Of a stretch of DNA of 64,000 nucleotides, positions 53,397 through 61,108 are shown in pieces. The position numbers and the translations under genes are program-made. The stretch's first letter is position 1. The number at the start of each line of letters is the position of its first letter. The notes under the pieces are model-generated. The model searched no databases. It had not been told where the DNA came from and saw only the letters and a list, made by a program, of their open reading frames with translations. The DNA is from Noviherbaspirillum massiliense JC206 (lineage in GTDB: Bacteria; Pseudomonadota; Gammaproteobacteria; Burkholderiales; Burkholderiaceae_D), in the NCBI RefSeq assembly GCF_000312045.1, contig NZ_HE978634.1:2954428-3018427 (forward strand). The letters are read 5' to 3'.

Positions 53397-54383
53397 CTAC
53401 GCCCCGACGCGGCCCTTCAATTCATCGTCGATGTACGCCCGCACGATGTCATCGAAATTGGTATCGCGCTGAAAGCCCATGGCGTCGGCGCGGGCAGTCT
53501 CGAAATCACCCGGCCAGGTATTCACGATGCGCACGATGGCGGGATCGGATTCCCAGCGGATGCGCCGCGCGACTTCGCTGCCGGCAACCCGTTCCAGCGC
53601 GCCGACCATGTTCTTCACGCTCGTGGACAGTCCCGGCAGGCTGAGGGCACGGCTGCTGCCGAAGGCGCTGCCGTCGACTTCATGGCCATGGATCAGATTG
53701 CCGATTGCATGGCGCGGGGAAGTCAGCCATATCACCGTTTCGGGAGCAACCGGGCACACCGTTTCGATGCCGTTTAGCGGTTCGCGGATGATGCCGCTGG
53801 CGAAGCTGGAAGCGGCCCTGTTAGGCGCGCCGGGGCGCACACAGACAGTCGGCATGCGCAAGGCGCGCCCGTCGATGTAACCCTTGCGGCTGTAATCGTT
53901 GACCAGCAGCTCGCCCATGGCCTTTTGCGCACCGTACGAGCTTTGCGGCGTCAGGATTTGGGTGTCGGTCACCCTGGCCGGGAGATTGCCGCCGAACACC
54001 GCGACTGAACTGGTGAATACCATGCGCGGCTGATTGCCGTTCCGACGCGCCCGTTCCAGGATCAGGCGGGTGGCGTCGAAGTTGATGCGCATGCCGAGGT
54101 CGAAATCCGCCTCGGCCTGGCCGCTGACGATTGCCGCGAGGTGGAAGATTGAACGGGTGTCCGGGGTGAGGTTCGCATCGACGACCTTTTCATCGGCGAT
54201 ATCGCCGGTCACGATCCGGATGCGCGGGTCGTCGAAGCCTGTTGCCGGTACCACGTCCAGCAGCGTGATGCGGCTGATTGCCTGCTGCCGGCCATCCGCA
54301 CCGGTCAGGGTGCCGCGTTGCAGAAGCTGCCGTGCCAGGCGCGCGCCGAGCAATCCTGCACCGCCCGTAATCAATACCTGCAT
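53397..54383 (-). CDS. denD: D-erythronate dehydrogenase
   Basis: 328 residues of the extended short-chain dehydrogenase family. The nucleotide site TGGAGLLG is at 6-13, TSSVAVFGG carries the catalytic serine, and Tyr150-xxx-Lys154 (SSYGAQK) completes the triad. The pattern strongly resembles DenD, which oxidises D-erythronate to 2-oxo-tetronate with NAD+. GGGAGGGAA precedes the ATG. It is divergent from the GntR-otnK-otnC operon, which encodes the next steps of that pathway. Confidence 0.87.
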   Translation of the reverse strand: MQVLITGGAGLLGARLARQLLQRGTLTGADGRQQAISRITLLDVVPATGFDDPRIRIVTGDIADEKVVDANLTPDTRSIFHLAAIVSGQAEADFDLGMRINFDATRLILERARRNGNQPRMVFTSSVAVFGGNLPARVTDTQILTPQSSYGAQKAMGELLVNDYSRKGYIDGRALRMPTVCVRPGAPNRAASSFASGIIREPLNGIETVCPVAPETVIWLTSPRHAIGNLIHGHEVDGSAFGSSRALSLPGLSTSVKNMVGALERVAGSEVARRIRWESDPAIVRIVNTWPGDFETARADAMGFQRDTNFDDIVRAYIDDELKGRVGA

Positions 54384-54510
54384 ATTCCCTCCCTTCGCTG
54401 GATTGCCGTGCAGGCCGGCGGCTCGCTCGCCTTGCCGGCGCTGGAAAAGTTCAGTTGTAGCATAGCTTACCAACTTGTATGATGACAATACAAATTGTTA
54501 ATCAGGGACA

Positions 54511-54614
54511 TGGCAAAATTCCGCAGGCTGAATGACGTCTCATTGCCGTACTTCATGTACTGTCTGTGTCGATGCACCGGCGACCGCAAACCCCATGGTT
54601 TGCTCATTTTGCCA
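54511..54614 (+). repeat. Short element with terminal inverted repeats, copy 2
   Basis: A 104-bp unit with 9-bp terminal inverted repeats TGGCAAAAT / ATTTTGCCA and an internal hairpin GCAAACC-ccat-GGTTTGC. It shares with copy 1 (read in the opposite direction) the blocks TTGCCGTAC, GCGACCGCAAACC and GGTTTGCTCATTTTG, while the ends have diverged. It lies in the 266-bp interval between the divergent denD and GntR genes. Confidence 0.75.
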
Positions 54615-54649
54615 GGCCCTCTTGATGCCTGATTCCTGAGCGTACACGC

Positions 54650-55396
54650 ATGAGCAACACATCTGCATTCCGGGTGGAACCATTAATGGCATCCGCCAAG
54701 ATGCCGGACCGGGTTACGGCTACCTTGAGCGAATTGATCCGCAGCGGCGAATATCCGGCGAAATCACGCCTGCCTTCCGAGATGGAAATGGCCAGGCAGT
54801 TCGGCGTGAGCCGGACGGTGATCCGCGAAGCGGTATCGCGCCTGAAATCCGAAGGACTGGTGGAGTCGCGCCAGGGCAGCGGCGTGTTCGTGCGCGAGAT
54901 CGGGCCCGATACGCCGTTCCGGATCGACCCCGCCGTCGTGGAATCGATCCTGTCGGTGCTGCAGGTGGTCGAGTTGCGTCGCGGCCTGGAGGCAGAAATG
55001 GCGGCGCTGGCAGCCGAACGCGCCAGCAAGGTACAGATCGCCGCCATCGGCGTGAAACTGCGTGCGATCGACCGCGCCGTCGCGGCAGGCAAGGATGGAG
55101 TCGATGCCGACATGGAATTTCACCGCAGTATTGCGCGTGCCACCGGCAATCCGCATTTCCAGGCACTGTGGGATTTCCTGAGCCAGTTCCTGAAGAAGGC
55201 GATGACGATCACGCGCGCCTGGGAAGCGACCCGGGAAGAATCGAACGAGCAGGTCCGGGACGAACACCAGGCGATCTTCGATACGATTACCCGCCGCGAT
55301 CCGGAAGCGGCAAGAAGCGCAGCACGGCATCACATGGAGATGTCTGCGCGCCGGATCCGCTCGATCGATGCAGACTTTGTCAGAGCACACAAATAA
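54650..55396 (+). CDS. GntR/FadR-family regulator
   Basis: 248 residues. An N-terminal winged helix (RLPSEMEMARQFGVSRTVIREAVSRLKSEGLVESRQGSGVFV, about residues 40-85) is followed by an all-helical FCD domain with the metal/ligand-type FHRSIARATGNPHF and EHQAIFDTITRRDPEAARSAARHHM. It probably represses otnK-otnC and denD and is released by a sugar acid. The start at 54650 is chosen by length; an ATG at 54686 is possible because the ribosome-binding site is weak. Confidence 0.88.
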   Translation: MSNTSAFRVEPLMASAKMPDRVTATLSELIRSGEYPAKSRLPSEMEMARQFGVSRTVIREAVSRLKSEGLVESRQGSGVFVREIGPDTPFRIDPAVVESILSVLQVVELRRGLEAEMAALAAERASKVQIAAIGVKLRAIDRAVAAGKDGVDADMEFHRSIARATGNPHFQALWDFLSQFLKKAMTITRAWEATREESNEQVRDEHQAIFDTITRRDPEAARSAARHHMEMSARRIRSIDADFVRAHK

Positions 55397-55413
55397 GCGA
55401 AAAGAGGCGACAC

Positions 55414-56694
55414 ATGGCGCAACATAAGGCTCTCCCGCTAGGCTGCATCGCGGACGATTTCACCGGCGCCACCGACCTGGCCGGCATGCTGGTCAGGGCC
55501 GGCATGCGCACCGTGCAAATGATCGGGGTGCCGCAGGCACCGCTTCCTCCCGGCATTGATGCCGTCGTGATCGCCCTGAAGTCGCGGACCACGCCGGCGG
55601 AGGACGCGGTCGCGGAATCGCTGGCGGCGCTGCAGTGGCTGCAGCAGGCCGGATGCCGCCAGTTCTATTTCAAATACTGCTCCACCTTCGACTCCACCGA
55701 CCGCGGCAATATCGGGCCGGTGACGGATGCGCTGATGACGGCGCTGGACACGCGCTTCACCATCGCCTGCCCGGCCTTCCCGGAAAACAAGCGCACGATC
55801 TTCAAGGGTCACCTGTTCGTCGGCGATGTCCTGCTGAGCGACAGCGGCATGCGCCATCATCCCCTGACACCAATGACCGACGCCAACCTGGTGCGCGTAC
55901 TGCAGCGCCAGACGCGGCGCAAGGTAGGCCTGATCAGCCAGGAAGTGGTCGGTGCGGGCGCGCCGGCCATCAAGGCGCATATCGAACAGCTGCGCGGTGA
56001 AGGCGTTGAAATCGCCATCGTCGATGCGATTTCGAACGAGGACCTGATGCAGATCGGCAGCGCCTGCGCAGACATGCCGCTGGTGACCGCCGGATCCGGC
56101 CTGGCCCTCGGCCTGCCGCAGAACTTCCGTGCACAGGGCTTGCTGGGCGCGCCCTCCGCTGCCGATGTGCTGCCGGCCGTCGCCGGCCAGCGCGCAGTCA
56201 TTTCCGGCAGTTGCTCGGTCGCGACCAATGCCCAGGTCGCACATGCGATCGACGCGGGAATGCCGGCATTCGCCATCGACCCGCTCAGGCTGGCCGCCGG
56301 CGAGGATATGGTGCATGCGGCACTGACATGGGCCACACCGCTGCTGGCTGCCGGCCCCGTGCTGGTCTACGCCACCGCCAATCCCGCCAGCGTCGAGGCG
56401 ACACAGGCACGTATCGGGGCGGCGCGCGCCGGCGCGCTGGTCGAGCAGGCGCTCTCGGCGATTGCCAGGGGCCTGGTCGAGCGCGGCGTGCGCCAGCTGC
56501 TGGTCGCCGGCGGCGAAACCTCCGGCGCGGTCGTCACTGCGCTGAATGTGAAGGGCTTGCGCATCGGCCCGCAGATCGATCCCGGTGTGCCCTGGACCGC
56601 GAGCCTCGGCGACCAGCCTCTGGCATTGGCGCTCAAGTCGGGCAACTTCGGCGCGGTCGATTTCTTTACCAAGGCATGGAGCGTCCTGCGATGA
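55414..56694 (+). CDS. otnK: 3-oxo-tetronate 4-kinase
   Basis: 426 residues of the DUF1537 (four-carbon acid sugar kinase) family. LGCIADDFTGATDLAGMLVRAG begins the N-terminal domain and YFKYCSTFDSTDRGNIGPVTDAL is the substrate-binding block, both close to OtnK rather than the D-threonate kinase DtnK. The C-terminal nucleotide domain has VAGGETSGAVVTAL. It phosphorylates 3-oxo-tetronate on O4. Its stop overlaps the otnC start. Confidence 0.9.
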   Translation: MAQHKALPLGCIADDFTGATDLAGMLVRAGMRTVQMIGVPQAPLPPGIDAVVIALKSRTTPAEDAVAESLAALQWLQQAGCRQFYFKYCSTFDSTDRGNIGPVTDALMTALDTRFTIACPAFPENKRTIFKGHLFVGDVLLSDSGMRHHPLTPMTDANLVRVLQRQTRRKVGLISQEVVGAGAPAIKAHIEQLRGEGVEIAIVDAISNEDLMQIGSACADMPLVTAGSGLALGLPQNFRAQGLLGAPSAADVLPAVAGQRAVISGSCSVATNAQVAHAIDAGMPAFAIDPLRLAAGEDMVHAALTWATPLLAAGPVLVYATANPASVEATQARIGAARAGALVEQALSAIARGLVERGVRQLLVAGGETSGAVVTALNVKGLRIGPQIDPGVPWTASLGDQPLALALKSGNFGAVDFFTKAWSVLR

Positions 56695-57332
56695 ACGAGT
56701 CGGATCTGCGCGAGGAAATCTGCCGTTGCGGCAAATCGCTCTACGACCGCGGCCTGACTGCCGGCAGCAGCGGCAACATCAGCGTGCGGCTGGACGATGG
56801 CTGGCTGCTGACGCCGACCAATGCCTGTCTCGGCCGGCTCGATCCGGCGCGCCTGTCCAAGCTGGACTGGCAAGGCAACCTGATCTCCGGCGATCCGGCT
56901 TCCAAGGAAGCCTTCCTGCATCGCGCGATGTATGAAGAACGCAGCGGCGCAGGCGCGATCGTGCACTTGCATTCGACCCATTCCGCCGCGGTGTCCTGCA
57001 TGTCGGGCCTCGATCCTTGCGATTGCATTCCACCCTTGACCGCCTATTTCGTCATGAAGATTGGCAAGCTGCCGCTGATCCCGTATCACCGCCCGGGCGA
57101 TCCGAAACTTGGCGATGCGATCCGTGGCCTGGCGAAGAAACACATCGCCGTGCTGCTCGCCAACCATGGCCCGGTCGTCTCGGGCACCTCGCTGGAAGCG
57201 GCCATGTATGCGACGGAAGAACTGGAAGAAACTGCCAAGCTGTTCCTGCTGCTGCGCGGGCATGATCCGCGTGCGCTGAACGAAGAACAGGTCGCCGAGC
57301 TGAAGCGGGTGTTCAAGCTCGATCACGACTGA
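56691..57332 (+). CDS. otnC: 3-oxo-tetronate 4-phosphate decarboxylase
   Basis: 213 residues of the class II aldolase/adducin family. Zinc ligands His92 and His94 lie in IVHLHSTHSA, a third is in LLANHGPV, and TAGSSGNISVRL (residues 23-34) binds the phosphate. Together with OtnK it converts 3-oxo-tetronate to dihydroxyacetone phosphate and CO2. The ATG overlaps the otnK stop (ATGA at 56691-56694), so the two are translated as a coupled pair. Confidence 0.9.
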   Translation: MNESDLREEICRCGKSLYDRGLTAGSSGNISVRLDDGWLLTPTNACLGRLDPARLSKLDWQGNLISGDPASKEAFLHRAMYEERSGAGAIVHLHSTHSAAVSCMSGLDPCDCIPPLTAYFVMKIGKLPLIPYHRPGDPKLGDAIRGLAKKHIAVLLANHGPVVSGTSLEAAMYATEELEETAKLFLLLRGHDPRALNEEQVAELKRVFKLDHD

Positions 57333-57511
57333 ACGTTCGACATGTGATGGAGGCGCGCTATCCCCATCCCAACCGCCCCACCTCGCCGCTTGCAGGCGGC
57401 CCGGACGGTCGCGCGCAATGCCATGCCTTGCGAAACCGCGCGTCCATCCGCATGGAAGGGGAAGGGAACTTGCTGAAAGGACGTCCGCGCCGGCAGGCAA
57501 ATCTCGGAAAT
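57333..57511. repeat. Intergenic stretch with a dispersed motif
   Basis: No gene is evident between otnC and the terminator at 57512. It contains a TATCCCCATCCCAACCGC motif near 57360 that partly recurs at 31.92 kb (TATCCCAACCG, then CCCAC), followed by an imperfect inverted repeat around a GCTTGC centre. Such motifs look like degenerate intergenic repeats of the genome. Confidence 0.4.
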
Positions 57512-57542
57512 AAAAAAACCGCTCGCGCTTGAGTGCGAGCGG
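57512..57542 (-). terminator. Terminator of the Tim44-like gene
   Basis: CCGCTCGC (57519-57526) and GCGAGCGG (57535-57542) pair over an 8-nt loop; on the minus strand seven T residues follow (57512-57518). It lies 128 bases past the Tim44-like stop. On the plus strand only TGTAAAAAG follows, so it is better for the minus strand. A second hairpin, TGCCAGTG/CACTGGCA, lies at 57597-57627 between stop and terminator. Confidence 0.85.
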
Positions 57543-57670
57543 TGTAAAAAGGGAGCGCGTAAGACCAGGGGTCGGGTCGGACTACGCTGCTGCCGCTGCC
57601 AGTGCCGTATGGGCAAGCACACTGGCAGGCGGCCTTGCTGCTCCCGAGGAGGTGAAAGAGTGCTTGCCTC

Positions 57671-58588
57671 TTAGTTGAGCTGCTGGATGCCCGCCAGCAG
57701 CCAGCCGCCCTGACCGGATACCGGCTTCGAGAGGTTCCAGACCTCGGTGAACGGCTGCGCCGGCGCGTTTTCCTCTTCCCGGATCATGCCGCTGAACTTC
57801 ACGCTGGCAAGATAATCCGTGCCGACGGTTTCGACGCCGAGCATTTCCGCGTCGAGCGAGACCACGTCGGTGTGATTGGGCGAGGCACCGCGTTCCTGCA
57901 ATTGCATCTTCAGCTCGGCAAACATTTCCGGCGTGGTGAATTCACGCAGATCATTGATGTCGGCCTTGTCCCATGCCGCCTGCAGGCGGATGAAGTAGAC
58001 CTTGCCGTTGCGCAAAAAGCCTGCCGTGTCAAAATCCGCCGGCACGCCGAAGGGCGCATTCACACCTGCATCGCTGCCGGGCACCGGCGCGGCGGACTGC
58101 AGGGCCGCGGGCTGCACCGACTGCAGGCGCGAACCGATTTCCGGCGTCGCGCTGGAGGATGCGCCGGCATAGGCCGGGCGCATGCCGTTACCAGCCTGCG
58201 AGCTGTCCTTCTTCTGACGCAGCATGCGGTAGATGAACATCGCCGCCAGTGCCAGCAGGCCGATCATCAGCATCGTGCTGATCATGCTTGCCAAAGCGCC
58301 GCCGATGCCGAGATGGGACAGCAGCGCGCCCAGGCCGAGACCGAGCAGGGCGCCGCCCAGGATGCCTTTCCACGGGCTGGCTGGCTTGGGCGGCACGTTT
58401 TGCGGTGTCGTCGCCGGAGCGGCCGGCTTGGCCGCCTGCTGCTGCGCCGGTGCCTGCATCTGGCGGCTGACGCCTTGCGACTGCCGGCCGAACGAACCGC
58501 CGCCGCCCATGCGCTTGGCTTCGGCTTGCGGCACCACCACAGACAGCGCGCTGATGGCGAGCATCAGTGTCAACAGAAACTTCTTCAT
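57671..58588 (-). CDS. Tim44-like domain membrane protein
   Basis: 305 residues. A signal peptide (residues 1-24) precedes a Gly-rich and Gln/Ala/Pro-rich linker, then one or two membrane segments (about 75-125, GGALLGLGLGALLSHLG and MISTMLMIGLLALAAMFIYRML). The C-terminal Tim44-like domain (about 185-305) contains FDTAGFLRNGKVYFIRLQAAWDKADINDLREFTTPEMF. Tim44 domains bind lipids in mitochondria; the bacterial proteins have no assigned role. Divergent from the DegP-like gene. Confidence 0.86.
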   Translation of the reverse strand: MKKFLLTLMLAISALSVVVPQAEAKRMGGGGSFGRQSQGVSRQMQAPAQQQAAKPAAPATTPQNVPPKPASPWKGILGGALLGLGLGALLSHLGIGGALASMISTMLMIGLLALAAMFIYRMLRQKKDSSQAGNGMRPAYAGASSSATPEIGSRLQSVQPAALQSAAPVPGSDAGVNAPFGVPADFDTAGFLRNGKVYFIRLQAAWDKADINDLREFTTPEMFAELKMQLQERGASPNHTDVVSLDAEMLGVETVGTDYLASVKFSGMIREEENAPAQPFTEVWNLSKPVSGQGGWLLAGIQQLN

Positions 58589-58865
58589 GCATTCTCCTCA
58601 AAATGAAAGCTGCGAGGCACGCCTCCGAAACTGGAGACAAAACCTTCACATGCGCGACATCCTACCCAGTTTCCTTCCGACGAAAAAGCGAAGTTAAATT
58701 GAAAACTTCTTCGTAAAAACGGAAGTCTTTCCGGGCAGCCGCTATCTTCCAACTCGTTTGCCGACGCAGGTATGGGGATTGCTTGCCGCAAGGCGGCAAT
58801 CCGAACGCGGATCTCCCCGATCTGCTCGATCTCCCCATGCTCATGTCCGTTTGCAGGTGTCATCC

Positions 58866-60014
58866 ATGACCAGAACCAACAAGCTGCTTTTCTTCCTGCT
58901 GCCCGGCATCTTCCTGCTGGTGGCAGGCTGTTCCCGTCAGGCTCCGGAAAAGGCGGCCCCGTCCGCCACCGCCCCGGCAACGCAGGCGCCGCAGGCGAGC
59001 CAGCCTGCTCCGGGTCAGACCGTCTCCTTGCCGAATTTCGTCGGCCTCGTCAAACAGGAAGGGCCGGCGGTGGTGAATATCAGCGCCACACGCGTGGAAG
59101 AGCGCCAGGGGAATTCGCCCATCCCGAGGGGCGATCCGCTCTACGAATTCTTCCGCCGCTTCGGCGCCATTCCCGACCCGGGCGAAGCGCTGGTGGCCAG
59201 CCTGGGCTCGGGCTTCCTCATCAGCCAGGATGGCTACATCCTGACCAACGCCCATGTGATCGCGAATACCGACGAGGTGCGCGTCCGGCTGACCAACAAG
59301 CGCGACTACAAGGCCAAGGTGATCGGCGCCGATCCCTATACCGATGTGGCCCTGCTGAAGATCGATGCGACCGGCCTGCCGGTGGTGAAGATCGGCGATC
59401 CGAACAAGCTGGAGCCGGGCGAATGGGTGGCGGCCATCGGCGCGCCCTTCGGCTTCGACAACAGCGTGACGGTGGGCGTGGTCAGCGCGAAAGGACGGAT
59501 GCTGCCGAGCGGCAGCTATGTGCCCTTCATCCAGACCGATGTGGCGGTCAATCCCGGCAATTCCGGCGGGCCGCTGTTCAGCACGCGCGGCGAAGTAATT
59601 GGCATCAATTCCCAGATCTACAGCCAGACCGGCGGCTACATGGGCATTTCCTTCGCGATCCCGATCGACATCGCAATGGACATTTCAAAGCAGCTGCGCG
59701 AAAGCGGCAAGGTGGTGCGCGGCTATATCGGCGTGCAGTTGCAGGAGCTGAGCTATGACATCGCCACCTCGCTCGGCCTGAAGGAAGCGCGCGGCGCGCT
59801 GGTGGCCGCGGTGCAGCGAGGCGGCCCGGCGGCCAAGGCAGGGATCGAGCCGGGCGACGTCATCCGTGGCATCGGCGGGCAGCCGGTGGAAACCCTGGCC
59901 GACCTGGCACGCGTGGTCGGCAGCACCAAGCCCGGCACGACAGTGGATGCCGAAGTGTGGCGCAAGGGCGAGAAGAGGTCGGTGAAGATGACGGTAGCGA
60001 CCCTGCCTGCTTAG
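58866..60014 (+). CDS. DegP/HtrA-like serine protease lipoprotein
   Basis: 382 residues with lipobox LVAGC (Cys22) and an Ala/Pro linker. The trypsin-like domain has the triad His (LTNAHVI), Asp (YTDVALLKI) and Ser (GNSGGPLFS), and one PDZ domain follows (about 285-380, GYIGVQLQEL and AGIEPGDVIRGIGG). Only one PDZ domain is present, as in DegS. Lipid anchoring differs from ordinary periplasmic DegP. It acts in envelope quality control; AGGTG lies seven bases before the ATG. Confidence 0.91.
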   Translation: MTRTNKLLFFLLPGIFLLVAGCSRQAPEKAAPSATAPATQAPQASQPAPGQTVSLPNFVGLVKQEGPAVVNISATRVEERQGNSPIPRGDPLYEFFRRFGAIPDPGEALVASLGSGFLISQDGYILTNAHVIANTDEVRVRLTNKRDYKAKVIGADPYTDVALLKIDATGLPVVKIGDPNKLEPGEWVAAIGAPFGFDNSVTVGVVSAKGRMLPSGSYVPFIQTDVAVNPGNSGGPLFSTRGEVIGINSQIYSQTGGYMGISFAIPIDIAMDISKQLRESGKVVRGYIGVQLQELSYDIATSLGLKEARGALVAAVQRGGPAAKAGIEPGDVIRGIGGQPVETLADLARVVGSTKPGTTVDAEVWRKGEKRSVKMTVATLPA

Positions 60015-60095
60015 TTGTTCGCTTGGCCCGGCGCCCATTGCGGTCCGGCAAGCGCGAGAACTTGCAGCAACACTTCATGTCCAATCGATAACATT

Positions 60096-60118
60096 GCCGG
60101 CCGATCATGCTGGCCGGC
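60096..60118 (+). terminator. Possible terminator after the protease gene
   Basis: GCCGGCC (60096-60102) and GGCCGGC (60112-60118) pair over a 9-nt loop, followed by a pyrimidine-rich TTCCTGCTTTCG. There is no uninterrupted T-run, so it is only a probable terminator before the Ku gene. Confidence 0.5.
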
Positions 60119-60180
60119 TTCCTGCTTTCGCCTGATGCGCGATTGCGCATTTGAACAGGCATCACATAAAGGAAGATTCC

Positions 60181-61062
60181 ATGTCCCGTGCCATCTGGAA
60201 GGGAGCGGTCAGCTTCGGCCTGCTGCATGCGCCGGTCGCGCTGCATCCCGCCACCCAGCAGGATGAAATCGATTTCGCCTGGCTGCAGAAGGACACGCTG
60301 CAGCCGGTCGGCTACAAGCGGGTGGTGAAGGAGACCGGCGAGGAAATCGACCGCGACGACATCATCAAGGCGGTGAAATACAAGGACAAGTATGTGGTGC
60401 TGTCCGATGAGGAAATTCGCTCGGCCAACGTCAAGTCCACCCATGAAATCGAGATCGTGGCCTTCACCGATGCCGAGGACGTGAATTTCCTGTTCTTCGA
60501 AACGCCCTACTATCTCGCGCCCACCAAGGGTGGCGAAAAGGTATATGCCCTGCTGCGCGAAGCCCTGCTCGATGCAGGGAAGATCGGCATCGCGCTGGTG
60601 GTGCTGCACCAGAAGCAGCATCTCGCCGCCCTCATTCCCACCGCACAGGCGCTGGTGCTCAACACCCTGCGCTGGGCCACCGAAGTCCGGGATACCGATG
60701 GCCTCGAGCTGCCGCCGGCAGGAATGAAGGCAGCGGCAGTGAAGAAGAAGGAACTCGAGATGGCGACCCAGCTGATCGAGAGCATGTCGGAAGACTGGGA
60801 CCCGACCGACTACAAGGACAGCTTCCGCGACGACATCATGGCCCTGGTAAAAAGGAAATACGACGAAGGCCAGGCCGAGCAGATATCAGAAGTGCAATTG
60901 GAAGAGCCGGAAGAAAGCGCAAGCGAAGCCGACCTGACCGAACTGCTGCGGCAAAGCCTGCAGGGCAGAACGCACCGCCCGGCACGCAGCCGCCCCCCGA
61001 GCAGGCAAGCGCCGCCGCATCTTCAGAAGACGAGGCATCGAGCCACCAAGGCAGTTCACTAA
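60181..61062 (+). CDS. ku: Ku DNA end-binding protein
   Basis: 293 residues from ATG 60181 (AAGGAAG five bases upstream). The bacterial Ku core is typical: MSRAIWKGAVSFGLLHAPVALHPA, VGYKRVVKETGEEIDRDDIIKAVKYKDKYVVLSDEE, FFETPYYLAP and KEDWDPTDY-like SEDWDPTDYKDSF. It encircles DNA ends and recruits LigD for end joining. The C-terminal tail (about 50 residues, RPARSRPPSRQ) is very basic and proline-rich, as in Ku tails that bind DNA or LigD. LigD follows 46 bases downstream. Confidence 0.94.
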   Translation: MSRAIWKGAVSFGLLHAPVALHPATQQDEIDFAWLQKDTLQPVGYKRVVKETGEEIDRDDIIKAVKYKDKYVVLSDEEIRSANVKSTHEIEIVAFTDAEDVNFLFFETPYYLAPTKGGEKVYALLREALLDAGKIGIALVVLHQKQHLAALIPTAQALVLNTLRWATEVRDTDGLELPPAGMKAAAVKKKELEMATQLIESMSEDWDPTDYKDSFRDDIMALVKRKYDEGQAEQISEVQLEEPEESASEADLTELLRQSLQGRTHRPARSRPPSRQAPPHLQKTRHRATKAVH

Positions 61063-61108
61063 GGCGGCCTGCTGAGCAGATATCCATCGATCGACGAGGA
61101 CATGCGCC

